From Bradyrhizobium sp. 1 (GTDB lineage Bacteria; Pseudomonadota; Alphaproteobacteria; Rhizobiales; Xanthobacteraceae), in assembly GCF_023073315.1 (NCBI RefSeq), contig NZ_JADPJH010000002.1, forward strand, positions 1-64,000: 64,000 nucleotides of DNA. The letters are read 5' to 3'. The notes under the pieces are model-generated. The model ran no database searches. It was not told where the DNA came from and was given only the letters and a program-made list of their open reading frames with translations. Both the position numbers and the translations under genes were made by a program. This document shows, in pieces, positions 47,016-55,756 of this stretch (positions are counted from its first letter, which is position 1; every line of letters begins with the position of its first letter).

Positions 47016-48105
47016 GCGCGCCTCCCTCATGCAGCACGGTGCGGATCGCACGTCCCGACGCCTTGTCGAAGATCGATAGCGTATCGGGCCGAAAGTCGAG
47101 CCCGACATTCTCTCCGGTTCGAAAGGATTTGCTGCTGGATGAGCGGGCCTTGAGCGTGCCGTAGTGTGTCGTCACGGTCACGATCTGCGTCGTGCCCAGA
47201 TACTCTGTCCCATAAACTTCGCCGCGCACCATGCCGCGATCGGTGAACCGCACGTGCTCGGGCCGCACCCCGAGCACGAGCTCGCTCTCCGCCATTACCT
47301 CACGCGCAGCAGGAATTGCAACGTCGCGCTCGCCGATCCGGATTGCCTGTGTGCCGGTCTCGAGCCCGCCACGGAACGGCAGAAAGTTCATCGGCGGCGA
47401 ACCGATGAAATCCGCGACGAACAGTGAAGCAGGCCGGTCGTAGATGTCGCGCGGGCTCGCGACCTGCTCGACAACACCATTGTTCATCACCGCGATCCTG
47501 TCGGCCATCGCCATGGCCTCGAGCTGGTCATGCGTGACATAGACCGTCGTCGCACCCAGCCGGTCATGCAGGGCCCGCAGCTCATGAATCATCGCCTCGC
47601 GCATCTCGGTATCGAGCGCGCCGAGCGGTTCGTCCATCAGGAAACATTTTGGCTTGCGCACAATGGCTCGTCCGAGCGCGACGCGCTGCCGGTCGCCGCC
47701 GGCAAGGCCCGAGACCGACCGGTCGAGGAGATGGGAAATCCGCAGGATGCGCGCGGCCTCGACGACCCGACGGTCGCGTTCGGCGGCACTAATGCCCTCA
47801 CATTTCAAGGGAAAGCCGATGTTGCGCCGGACATTCATGTGCGGATAGAGCGCAAAGAGCTGGAATACGAAGGCAATGTCGCGCGCCGATGCGCGGTTCA
47901 TCGTCACGTCTTCGCCGTCGAGCCGGATGGTGCCTGATGTCGGTAGCTCCAGGCCTGCAATCATGCGGAGCGTCGTGGTCTTGCCGCAGCCGGACGGTCC
48001 GAGCAGGCAAAGGAACTGGCCGTCTTCGACCGCGAAGCTGGCAGACTTGACCGCATGAAACGACCCGAAGGACTTGTCCAGCGCCTCGACTTTGATCTGT
48101 GCCAT
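47008..48105 (-). CDS. ABC transporter ATPase with non-canonical signature LAGGD
   Basis: A 365-residue ATPase. Walker A (GPSGCGKTT, residues 36-44), Q-loop FQLFALYPHM and Walker B FLMDEP are normal, but the signature at 134-138 is LAGGD where LSGGQ is expected. In a heterodimer this would weaken one of the two ATP sites. A C-terminal TOBE region (GVRPEHVRF) is present. It follows the 70-residue membrane protein by 6 bases. Confidence 0.89.
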   Translation of the reverse strand: MAQIKVEALDKSFGSFHAVKSASFAVEDGQFLCLLGPSGCGKTTTLRMIAGLELPTSGTIRLDGEDVTMNRASARDIAFVFQLFALYPHMNVRRNIGFPLKCEGISAAERDRRVVEAARILRISHLLDRSVSGLAGGDRQRVALGRAIVRKPKCFLMDEPLGALDTEMREAMIHELRALHDRLGATTVYVTHDQLEAMAMADRIAVMNNGVVEQVASPRDIYDRPASLFVADFIGSPPMNFLPFRGGLETGTQAIRIGERDVAIPAAREVMAESELVLGVRPEHVRFTDRGMVRGEVYGTEYLGTTQIVTVTTHYGTLKARSSSSKSFRTGENVGLDFRPDTLSIFDKASGRAIRTVLHEGGAHG

Positions 48106-48111
48106 CGCGCC

Positions 48112-48324
48112 CTACTCCCGGACTTTCGACACGATGGTGAACATCACCGTGCCGAACAGCGTCGTCGCAAACGACCACGAATATAGCGTCAGGGAGAACG
48201 GTTGCATCAGCATCACGACGCCGGCTGCAATGATCGTCGTCGCCAAGGCTTCGAGCGGGCCGCGTCGCAGAACGCGGTCCGAAAAACCGCGACGCGCGAT
48301 GGATGGGTTGGCATCGACAATCAT
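48112..48324 (-). CDS. Small membrane protein (70 residues) of the ABC-PTS operon
   Basis: A short frame starting at ATG 48324, overlapping the permease stop by 4 bases (ATGA), and ending 6 bases before the ATPase gene. Two hydrophobic stretches (ALATTIIAAGVVMLMQPF and FATTLFGTVMFTIV) predict one or two membrane helices. It lies in the position where the rhizobial glycerol transporter operon carries its small accessory membrane protein, but I do not recognise its sequence as that family. It is probably an accessory subunit. Confidence 0.68.
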   Translation of the reverse strand: MIVDANPSIARRGFSDRVLRRGPLEALATTIIAAGVVMLMQPFSLTLYSWSFATTLFGTVMFTIVSKVRE

Positions 48325-49274
48325 TTGCGGACGGCTCCAAAAGTGATGCCGCGCAGCAGATGCTTGCGAAGAAGGACCGTGAAGACCACGATCGGCACCA
48401 GGAACAGCGTCGTGCCGGCGGCCACCGCGGGCCAGTCCTGTCCGCCCTCGCCGATGATGATCGGGATGAAAGGGGGCGCCGTCTGCGCGTTGCCAGAGGT
48501 GAGAAGCACCGCAAAGGCGTATTCGTTCCAGGCGAAAATCAGGCAGAAGATCGCCGTCGCCGCGATTCCCGTCGTGGCCTGCGGCAGCACCACCTTCACG
48601 AACGCCTGGAAGCGGGTATACCCGTCGATCATCGCCGCTTCCTCGTACTCGCGCGGGATTTCGTCGATGAAGCCCTTGAGGAGCCAAACGGCGAGCGAAA
48701 CGTTGACCGAGGTGTAGAGCAGGATCATCCCGAGCCGGGTATCCGACAATCCGATGGTGCGGTACATCAAATAGATCGGGATCGCGACCGCAATCGGCGG
48801 CATCATCCTGGTCGATAGAATAAAGAACAGCAAATCGTCCTTCAGGGGCACACGGAAACGCGAGAAGCCGTAGGCCGACAAGGTGCCCAGTGCGACGGCG
48901 AGCACGGTCGAGCCGAACGCAATGATCAGAGAATTGATGAAGCGCGGCACATAGTTCGAGGGACCGGCGACTACCATGTTTCGGCTGCGGGCGATGCTGT
49001 CGCAAAGCCCTTGGGGCGGCCCCAGCGAACGGATGAACTCCGGTGTCTGGCGCGAGCGGGTCGTGAAGAGATTGCAGAAGCCTTCGAGCGATGGCTTGAA
49101 CATCACCTTGGGCGGATAGGAAATCGCATCGTCCGGCGACTTGAACGCGGTGAGCATGATCCAGGCCAGCGGGATCATGGTGATGATGGCATAGAGCACG
49201 ACGAGCGAACCGGCAAAACGCCGCGTAGCGGTCGTCGGCTCGACGACGGAATGGGCTGCAGTGGCTGAGGTCAT
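48321..49274 (-). CDS. Polyol-type ABC transporter permease (MalG type)
   Basis: A 317-residue permease with EAA loop PREYEEAAMIDGYTRFQAF and C-terminal GITFGAVRK. A long extracytoplasmic loop near the N-terminus (TPEFIRSLGPPQGLCDSIAR) is larger than usual for MalG. ATG at 49274 overlaps the MalF-type stop by 4 bases. Confidence 0.9.
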   Translation of the reverse strand: MTSATAAHSVVEPTTATRRFAGSLVVLYAIITMIPLAWIMLTAFKSPDDAISYPPKVMFKPSLEGFCNLFTTRSRQTPEFIRSLGPPQGLCDSIARSRNMVVAGPSNYVPRFINSLIIAFGSTVLAVALGTLSAYGFSRFRVPLKDDLLFFILSTRMMPPIAVAIPIYLMYRTIGLSDTRLGMILLYTSVNVSLAVWLLKGFIDEIPREYEEAAMIDGYTRFQAFVKVVLPQATTGIAATAIFCLIFAWNEYAFAVLLTSGNAQTAPPFIPIIIGEGGQDWPAVAAGTTLFLVPIVVFTVLLRKHLLRGITFGAVRK

Positions 49275-50230
49275 CGGCTTTTCACCTTGTTCAGCGCCTT
49301 CACGTAGATGTTGGCGAGGCCGAAGACCGTCACGAACAGGATGATCGCGAAGGCCGAGGAATAGCCGGTGCGCCAACTCTCGAACGCCGCACGCTTGAGC
49401 GTGATCGAGGCAACTTCCGTGGTCGATCCCGGCCCACCCCCGGTGAGCAGATTGACCATGTCGAACATCTTGAAATTCTCGATGCCACGGAAGAGCACCG
49501 CCAGCATGATGAATGGTAGCGCCATCGGCAACGTGATCGACCAGAACTGCCGCCATTTCGATGCGCGGTCGACCTCCGCCGCCTCAAAAATGTAGTCCGG
49601 AATCGAACGCAGGCCGGCGAGGCAGATCAGCATCACGTAGGGGGTCCACATCCAGGCATCGACGATGACGATGGCCCAGGGGCTCAACGTGACGTCGCCC
49701 AGCATCTGGAATGACGAGGCGTCGCGACCGCTAAAGAAGGCGACCACGTAGTTGAACAATCCGATCTGGGGCTGGTAGAGAAATGTCCAGAAATTGCCGA
49801 CCACGGCCGGCGACAGCATCATCGGCAGCAGGATGATCGTGGTCCATAGGCCGTGGCCGCGGAACTTCTTGTCGATGAGGTAGGCAAGGCCAAATCCGAG
49901 GACGGTCTCGATCACCACGGTCCAGATCACGAAATGCGCCGTCACCTGCATCGCCGCCCAGATGTCCGGATCGGTGAGGATCGACTGATACCAATCAGCG
50001 CCCAACCAGATCGTCGGCACGTTGGCCCGGTTGGCGCGGTAGTTCGTGAACGACAGATAGATTGTCCAGAGCAACGGAAAGATATTGATTGCCAGCAGCA
50101 GCACGATCGTCGGCGTGATGAAGAGCCAGGCGAGCGTTTTGTCCGACAAGCCCCGGATGCGACGCGCCACGCCTGGCCGGACCCTGACGGCCCGATAGGT
50201 AATCCGCGAAGAGGCACTCAATTCATTCAT
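49271..50230 (-). CDS. Polyol-type ABC transporter permease (MalF type)
   Basis: A 319-residue permease with EAA loop PDYIFEAAEVDRASKWRQF, where the usual DGAS is DRAS, and the MalF motif MFDMVNLLTGGGPGSTTEVA. ATG at 50230 is chosen for the AGGATCGG box upstream; an ATG at 50260 is possible. It forms the channel with the downstream permease. Confidence 0.89.
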   Translation of the reverse strand: MNELSASSRITYRAVRVRPGVARRIRGLSDKTLAWLFITPTIVLLLAINIFPLLWTIYLSFTNYRANRANVPTIWLGADWYQSILTDPDIWAAMQVTAHFVIWTVVIETVLGFGLAYLIDKKFRGHGLWTTIILLPMMLSPAVVGNFWTFLYQPQIGLFNYVVAFFSGRDASSFQMLGDVTLSPWAIVIVDAWMWTPYVMLICLAGLRSIPDYIFEAAEVDRASKWRQFWSITLPMALPFIMLAVLFRGIENFKMFDMVNLLTGGGPGSTTEVASITLKRAAFESWRTGYSSAFAIILFVTVFGLANIYVKALNKVKSR

Positions 50231-50334
50231 TGCGTGGACCGATCCTGGTACCGGGATCATCGACCCTCCGACGAATTCCGGTGGTCTCGAAGGAAAGCCC
50301 GGAGCGCGAGCGCACGCGCTCCGGGCGGCTTGCC

Positions 50335-51681
50335 TCAGAACTTCTTGCCTTCTTCCTTGAAGACGGCCTTCCAGTCCTTCACCAGACCGTCGAGTGCTTC
50401 CTGCGCGGTGCCCTTGTCGGCCACCACATAGTCATGCACGCGCTTCTGTTCCGCCTGCAGGAGTTGGGCGTAGGAAGGCTCGGCCCAGAAATCGACGACC
50501 ATTCCCATCGACTGCAAAAACTCCTTCGCAAACGGCGCGCTGTTCGGGAAGCTCGGATCGTTCAGCACGGACTTGGCGCAGGAATAGCCGCCGAGCGCCC
50601 ACCACTTCTTCTGAACGTCGCCGCCGGCGAACCACTTGATGTACTGCAGCGCTTCGGCCTGGTTCTTGGAGTAGGAAACAACAGAGATTCCCTGTCCGCC
50701 GAGCTGCGTCGCCTGCGCGGCAGGACCGGCCGGATTGACGAAGAAGCCGATCTTGTCGCCGCCGACATTCGGGTCCTTGTAGAGGCCCGGCAAGAAGGCG
50801 AAGAAATTCATCTGCAGTGCGACCTGGCCGGACTTGAAGGCGTCAAGCCCCTCCGACATGTAAGAATTGGAGGCGCCGGGAGGCGTGCAGCACTTGTAGA
50901 GATCCTTGTAGGCCTCGAGCCCCTTCACGGCGCTGGCTGAGTTCACGAACCCGTCCATCGCATAGGGCTTTTTCGGATCGTCGTACTTGAACCCGTAGTC
51001 GTAGAGGTAGCTCGAGACGCCCATGGTGATGCCTTCCGAGCCACGCTCGGTATAGATCGAGGCGCCATAGACCTTCTTGCCGTCGATCTCGCGGCCCTGG
51101 AAGAATTGCGCGATGTCCTTGAGCTCATCGAGCGTCTTCGGCACGCCGATATCGCGGCCGTACTTGGCCTTGAAATCCTTCTGCACGTCCGGCCGCGCGA
51201 ACCAGTCCTTGCGATAGGTCCAGCCGACCGCGTCGCCCATCGCCGGCAGCGCCCAATAGTTCGGCGTGTTCTTCGGCCACTCGGAATAACCGACCACCGT
51301 TGCCGGCATGTAGTCGTCCATGCTGATTCCTTCCTTCTTGAAGAAATCGTTGAGCTTGACGTACTGGCCATTCTCCGCGGCGCCACCGATCCATTGTGAA
51401 TCGCCGATGATGAGATCGCATAGCTGCCCGTGCGAATTGAGCTCGTTCAGGAATCGATCGGCATAATTGGTCCACGGCACGAATTCGAACTTCATACCAA
51501 TGCCCGACTTGGCGGTGAAGTCCTTCGATAATTCGACCAGCGCGTTGGCAGGATCCCACGCGGCCCAGCACAGCGTGATGGTTTTGCCTTGCGCCTGTGC
51601 GGGTGTGGTCCCCGCTCCGACGCCGAGCGCGGAGACCACAGCCCCGCATGCAACAACAAGCGCCTTCAATGTCCGTTTCAT
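50335..51681 (-). CDS. Polyol-type ABC substrate-binding protein (family 1)
   Basis: A 448-residue extracellular binding protein, first gene of the ABC-dha operon. The signal peptide ends at TTPAQAQGK; the mature part includes LCWAAWDPANALVELSKDF, DLIIGDSQWIGG and WALPAMGDAVGWTYRKDW. ATG at 51681 follows GGAGGGAA. The downstream kinase predicts a small ketose or polyol ligand of three to four carbons. Confidence 0.9.
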   Translation of the reverse strand: MKRTLKALVVACGAVVSALGVGAGTTPAQAQGKTITLCWAAWDPANALVELSKDFTAKSGIGMKFEFVPWTNYADRFLNELNSHGQLCDLIIGDSQWIGGAAENGQYVKLNDFFKKEGISMDDYMPATVVGYSEWPKNTPNYWALPAMGDAVGWTYRKDWFARPDVQKDFKAKYGRDIGVPKTLDELKDIAQFFQGREIDGKKVYGASIYTERGSEGITMGVSSYLYDYGFKYDDPKKPYAMDGFVNSASAVKGLEAYKDLYKCCTPPGASNSYMSEGLDAFKSGQVALQMNFFAFLPGLYKDPNVGGDKIGFFVNPAGPAAQATQLGGQGISVVSYSKNQAEALQYIKWFAGGDVQKKWWALGGYSCAKSVLNDPSFPNSAPFAKEFLQSMGMVVDFWAEPSYAQLLQAEQKRVHDYVVADKGTAQEALDGLVKDWKAVFKEEGKKF

Positions 51682-52336
51682 TACGCGTTCCCTCCGAGTG
51701 GGCCGGCCATCGACATGGCGCGGCTTTCCTACCGGCTCGAATGCTTCGAGCAGAGCGACACAGTCCGTGACGAGCTGAATAGCTAAACTGGCGTTTCCTC
51801 GCGCCACCCGGATTCTAGCGGTCCGGCAGGCTCGATTTGTTTAGTAATGCACGATTTACTAAACATTGCAAGCAACGCTGGCTTTCTGCGACGCAAGGTC
51901 GGATGCCAGCGCTCGAACTTCGTCTTAAGCCCGGAGATGAAACGAAGCCTAGCGCGCGATAGCAGCTATCGCCTGCCCGACCATCGTCAGCGGCAACGGA
52001 CGCTGCAATCATAGGTGCCGAGTTTCTGGAAATGTCGCAGCGCTCGACCGCACAGATGTCGAAACAAGTATTCGCGCGGCCCCGCTCAGTCGCTCCTTCC
52101 TGCAAACAGTTAAACGTCCGCGCAGAAAGGTCTATTGCACCGCGGAACGATTTGCGACGCACCATTCAAAATGAGACTGTTCGTTAAACCGCAGATAGCC
52201 CCGACGTCCGCGCTGCATCCGAGTTCGGTTAGCCTCCATCGCAAGAACCGCTGACCTTATCAAAACGCCGCACTGCGCGGCGAACGCGTGAGGTTGCGGT
52301 GAAAAAGCAACGACAAGACACCCAGGGAGGAGAACA
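51682..52336. other. Divergent 655-bp intergenic region
   Basis: The space between two divergent binding-protein genes contains no credible gene; open frames here lack family similarity. It holds a strong inverted repeat at 51839-51864, nearer the ABC-dha operon, and a GGGAGGAG ribosome binding site just before 52337. Promoters for both operons must lie here, but I could not place -35/-10 boxes with confidence. Confidence 0.6.
51839..51864. promoter_or_regulatory. 9-bp inverted repeat GTTTAGTAA-N8-TTACTAAAC, candidate operator
   Basis: Perfect 9-bp arms at 51839-51847 and 51856-51864 separated by TGCACGAT. The element is AT-rich in a GC-rich region and lies 158 bases upstream of the ABC-dha operon start. 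No regulator of a known class lies immediately beside it; the small HTH-like protein of the operon is one candidate binder. Confidence 0.55.
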
Positions 52337-53587
52337 ATGTTGAAGGGCAGTTTAGGACTGATCGCGTTGAGCAGCCTGTTACTTTCGGGCACCGCCTTCG
52401 CACAGGAGAAGATCAAGGTCGGCGTTACGGCGACGCTCGAAGGCACCTACACCGTGCTCGGTGAGGACGGCATCCGCGGCTTCCAGACCGCACTCAACGT
52501 GCTCGGCAAGAAGGTCGGCGACAAGGAGCTCGAATTCATCATCGCCTCGACCGATGCGACCCCCGACTCCGCAGTCCGGGCCGTGCGAAAGCTGATCGAG
52601 CAGGACAAGGTGCAGATCCTGCTGTCACCGCTGTCCGGCGACGAAGGCATCGCGGTCAAGAACTTTGCAAAGACCCATCCGGAGCTGACATTCATCAACG
52701 CCGCCTCCGGCGCCCAGGAAACGACCTATGTCGATCCGGCCCCGAACTTCTTCCGCTACAACATGGACGGCGCACAGTGGCAGGTGGGCCTCGGCAAATA
52801 CGCCTATGACGAAAAGAAGTATCGCAAGATCGCGACCGTCGGCGAGGATTATTCCTTCATCTACACCCAGGTGTTCGGCCTCGTGCTCGAGTTCTGCGGC
52901 GCCGGTGGACAGGTCACCAACCGGCAATGGGTGCCGCTCGGCACCAAGGACTTTGCCTCGGTCATCGCCGCCCTGCCCGATGATGTCGACGCGATCTATC
53001 TCGGCCTCGGCGGCGCCGACGCCGTCAACTTCCTCAACCAGTACCAGCAGGCCGGTGGTAAGGCGCATCTGATGGGTGGTTCGATCATGATCGACCAGAC
53101 CATTCTGTCGTCGAAGGGCAACGCCAAGAACGCGCTGGTCGGCACGCTCGCCGCGAGCGGCCAGGCTGACACCTGGGAAAATCCGAGTTGGCAGAAGTTC
53201 GTTAAGGACTATCAGGACGCCTTCCCGCCCAATAAGCGCTTCCCGAGCCCGTCGCTGCTCGCGACCAACTATTACGGCTCGACCATGGCGCTGATCCTGG
53301 CGCTGCGTCAGGTCAATGGCGACCTCTCCAACAACCAGGCCAAGTACAAGGAGGCGCTCGCAAAGATCGAGCTCGACGCACCCAACGGCAAGATCAAGCT
53401 CGATTCCAATCGCCAAGCAATCGGCACCAACTTCGTCACCGAGGTCGTCGACGACGGCAAGGGCGCGCTGTTCTCGAAGGTCGTGAAGGTGATCCCGAAC
53501 GTGAACCAGACGCTGGGTTATGACCCCGCGGTGTTCGCCAAGATTGGTTTGCCAAGCCGTACAGTACCGGAATGTAAGAAGTACTGA
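52337..53587 (+). CDS. Branched-chain-type ABC substrate-binding protein
   Basis: A 416-residue periplasmic binding protein of the Leu/Ile/Val (family 6) type. A signal peptide ends at GTAFAQEK; the core has GVTATLEGTYTVLGEDGIRG and ASGAQETTYVDPAPNFFRYN and ends with CKKY. It has a strong Shine-Dalgarno (GGGAGGAG). It opens the plus-strand series that continues with AraC and the permease genes. The ligand is unknown; aromatic or other organic acids are as likely as amino acids. Confidence 0.9.
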   Translation: MLKGSLGLIALSSLLLSGTAFAQEKIKVGVTATLEGTYTVLGEDGIRGFQTALNVLGKKVGDKELEFIIASTDATPDSAVRAVRKLIEQDKVQILLSPLSGDEGIAVKNFAKTHPELTFINAASGAQETTYVDPAPNFFRYNMDGAQWQVGLGKYAYDEKKYRKIATVGEDYSFIYTQVFGLVLEFCGAGGQVTNRQWVPLGTKDFASVIAALPDDVDAIYLGLGGADAVNFLNQYQQAGGKAHLMGGSIMIDQTILSSKGNAKNALVGTLAASGQADTWENPSWQKFVKDYQDAFPPNKRFPSPSLLATNYYGSTMALILALRQVNGDLSNNQAKYKEALAKIELDAPNGKIKLDSNRQAIGTNFVTEVVDDGKGALFSKVVKVIPNVNQTLGYDPAVFAKIGLPSRTVPECKKY

Positions 53588-53717
53588 CGCAGTATCGTTC
53601 GCGAGCGATGCCTGACTGGAGAGAGATTTGCGAGGGGCGGACATCGTGCGCCCTTGCATTCTCTCCCCGGTTGTTGAACGCTACCAAAAAAAGACAAGAG
53701 CTTCTGGGAGGGAAGGC

Positions 53718-54545
53718 ATGAGCCGGGCGCTCGCCGTCTTCCACGGCCGTTTTGGCCGGGCGACGGTCTATCAGTTGAACCGCCCTTTCAACATCCACGC
53801 ACATCGCGAAGGTCATTTGATCTTTCATGTCGGGGGGCGCTCGGCATGCATCGATGTCAACGATGGACGTTACGAGCTCACCGAAGGTTCCGTGGTCGCG
53901 ATCAATCCATGGGAACCGCATAATTTCCTGCCGTCAGATCTCGACGGCGGCGCCGTATTCTTCGTGCTCTATGTCAACGCGGAGTGGTTCGCCCCCGATG
54001 CGCCCGGCACCGACCGCCTGCGCTTTGGACGCACTCAGTTCACGCGGTCGGCTGCGCTGGACAAGCATATCAGGCACGCAGCTGCCCTCGTGTGCGGCGC
54101 CCCCTCGCTCAACAGCCTCGATGGCGAGCTGAGAGGTCTGATCGATATCTGTTACGACGAAAGCTGGCAGCAGGCCGCGCTCGCGCGTGATCCGCGCGCA
54201 AGCGGTTCCATCACCGATTTTCGCGTGCGCAAGTGCATCAAGATGATGTCGGAGAGCCCCGGTGCCGAGATCGAACTCGACACCATCGCGCGAGAATCCG
54301 GGCTATCCCGACCACATTTCTACCGGCTGTTCCGCACCCAGACCGGTGTCACCCCACACCTCTACGTCAACACGCTGATGATGGAGCACGCACTGGAAGC
54401 ACTCGTGGCGAGCGAGGCGCCGATCGCCGATATCGGCTTCGATCTCGGCTTCTCCTCGCAGAGCGGCTTCACCCGCTTCTTCGCCGCCAATGTCGGGATG
54501 GCACCGACCGATTATCGCCGCGCGGCCAAAGTTTTGCGCGCCTGA
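53718..54545 (+). CDS. AraC-family transcriptional regulator
   Basis: A 275-residue regulator. The N-terminal cupin-like sensor has FNIHAHREGHLIFHV and INPWEPHNFLP; the C-terminal double helix-turn-helix runs from ELDTIARESGLSRPHFYRLF to IADIGFDLGFSSQSGFTRFF. ATG at 53718 follows GGGAAGG; the reading from 53628 is rejected. It lies between the binding protein and its permeases and probably activates the system in response to the imported ligand. Confidence 0.9.
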   Translation: MSRALAVFHGRFGRATVYQLNRPFNIHAHREGHLIFHVGGRSACIDVNDGRYELTEGSVVAINPWEPHNFLPSDLDGGAVFFVLYVNAEWFAPDAPGTDRLRFGRTQFTRSAALDKHIRHAAALVCGAPSLNSLDGELRGLIDICYDESWQQAALARDPRASGSITDFRVRKCIKMMSESPGAEIELDTIARESGLSRPHFYRLFRTQTGVTPHLYVNTLMMEHALEALVASEAPIADIGFDLGFSSQSGFTRFFAANVGMAPTDYRRAAKVLRA

Positions 54546-54609
54546 CGGGCGTGCGAAAAGATACTCACGATCAAACGCCTCCCTTACAGCCCCATTAGGA
54601 TGTGCGGAA

Positions 54610-54633
54610 CGCGGTCCCGACAAGAGGACCGCG
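54610..54633. repeat. 8-bp inverted repeat CGCGGTCC-N8-GGACCGCG
   Basis: A perfect hairpin-forming dyad between the AraC gene and the permease gene. There is no T-tract, so it is not a standard terminator. It could be an operator for the AraC protein's operon or a stability hairpin; position is the only evidence. Confidence 0.4.
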
Positions 54634-54686
54634 CGATAGGGAGCGTACGTTCATGGCAGGGCTTGCGGCCGGTAACGGTCTGCGTG

Positions 54687-54714
54687 CCCTCTCACCTCGC
54701 TCGCGGGGAGAGGG
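54687..54714. repeat. REP-like imperfect palindrome (CCCTCTC...GAGAGGG)
   Basis: CCCTCTCACC pairs with GGGGAGAGGG around a TCGCTCGC centre, one mismatch. GC-rich intergenic palindromes of this exact style recur in Bradyrhizobium and Rhodopseudomonas genomes. It lies 31 bases before the permease start. Confidence 0.5.
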
Positions 54715-54744
54715 TTGGAGCGACGTGACGGCGGAGCGGCGATC

Positions 54745-55755
54745 ATGATCCGCTTTGTCGAGCGTCATCCTGCCTGGGCGCTGATTGTCATCATCGCGGT
54801 CGCAGTGGCGCTGTGGCTGATCTTCGCAGTGTGGCCGCCCGGTCTCGAAGAGGCCGTCGGCCGCAAGCGCGTCTTCCTCAACGCCGTCTTCAACGGCATT
54901 ACACTCGGCGGTCTCTATTTCCTCGTCGCCAGCGGTTTTACGCTGATCTTCGGCCTGATGCGCAACGTCAATCTCGCGCACGGCTCGCTCTATCTGTTCG
55001 GTGGCTATGTCGGCTACGCCATCAGCGCCTCGACCGGGTCCTGGATTCTCTCATTCATCGTCGCCTTCATCCTGACAGCGCTGGTTGGCGTCCTGCTTCA
55101 GGTTGTCGTTTTCCGTCGCATGGAGGGGCAGGATCTGCGCCAGACCATGGTGACGATCGGGCTCTCGATCGTGTTCGCCGATCTGATGCTGTGGGCCTGC
55201 GGCGGCGATTTCTACCAGATCCAGACCCCGAGCTGGCTGATCGGGCCGATCGACTTGCCGCTGCTCACCGCGATCAAATCCTCGGGCGAGCCGGTGTATC
55301 TGCGTTATCCGCTGGTGCGGCTCGTGATCTTCCTGGCCTCCGTAATCATCGGCGTCGCGATGTGGCTGGCACTCAACCGCACCCGGATCGGCATGATCAT
55401 CCGCGCCGGCGTCGATGACCGCGACATCCTCGCCGCCACCGGCGTCCGCATTCAGGTCGTCTTCGTGCTCGTCTTCGCGCTCGGTGCCGGGCTCGCCGGC
55501 ATCGCCGGCGTGGTCGGCGGCACTTTCCAGTCGCTCTCGCCTGGCGAGGACATCCGCTTTCTGCTCGCATCCCTCGTCGTCGTGATCGTCGGCGGCATGG
55601 GCTCGATCCCCGGTGCCGCGCTCGGCGCGCTGATCATCGGCCTCGCCGAGCAGCTCGGCTCGGTCTACATCCCGACCTACGCCATCGTCGTGACGTTCCT
55701 GATCATGGTGCTGGTACTGGCCGTGCGGCCCCAGGGCCTGCTGGCGAGGCGCTGA
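54745..55755 (+). CDS. Branched-chain-type ABC permease (LivH type)
   Basis: A 336-residue permease with an extra N-terminal membrane helix before the family core. Motifs include FGLMRNVNLAHGSLYLFGGY and RAGVDDRDILAATGV. ATG at 54745 is chosen over GTG-like upstream readings because MIRFVERHPAW is the family-like N-terminus. One base separates its stop from the next start. Confidence 0.9.
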   Translation: MIRFVERHPAWALIVIIAVAVALWLIFAVWPPGLEEAVGRKRVFLNAVFNGITLGGLYFLVASGFTLIFGLMRNVNLAHGSLYLFGGYVGYAISASTGSWILSFIVAFILTALVGVLLQVVVFRRMEGQDLRQTMVTIGLSIVFADLMLWACGGDFYQIQTPSWLIGPIDLPLLTAIKSSGEPVYLRYPLVRLVIFLASVIIGVAMWLALNRTRIGMIIRAGVDDRDILAATGVRIQVVFVLVFALGAGLAGIAGVVGGTFQSLSPGEDIRFLLASLVVVIVGGMGSIPGAALGALIIGLAEQLGSVYIPTYAIVVTFLIMVLVLAVRPQGLLARR

Positions 55756-55756
55756 G

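Noticed and set aside
48112..49005. 297-residue reading for the small membrane protein
   Set aside because: The extra N-terminal 227 residues overlap the permease gene in another frame and are not hydrophobic; only the last 70 residues from ATG 48324 are credible.
51815..52165. 116-residue minus-strand frame in the divergent intergenic region
   Set aside because: No ribosome binding site or family similarity, and it runs over the inverted repeat; treated as non-coding.
54610..54633. Hairpin considered as terminator of the AraC gene
   Set aside because: No T-tract follows the stem; kept only as an inverted repeat.
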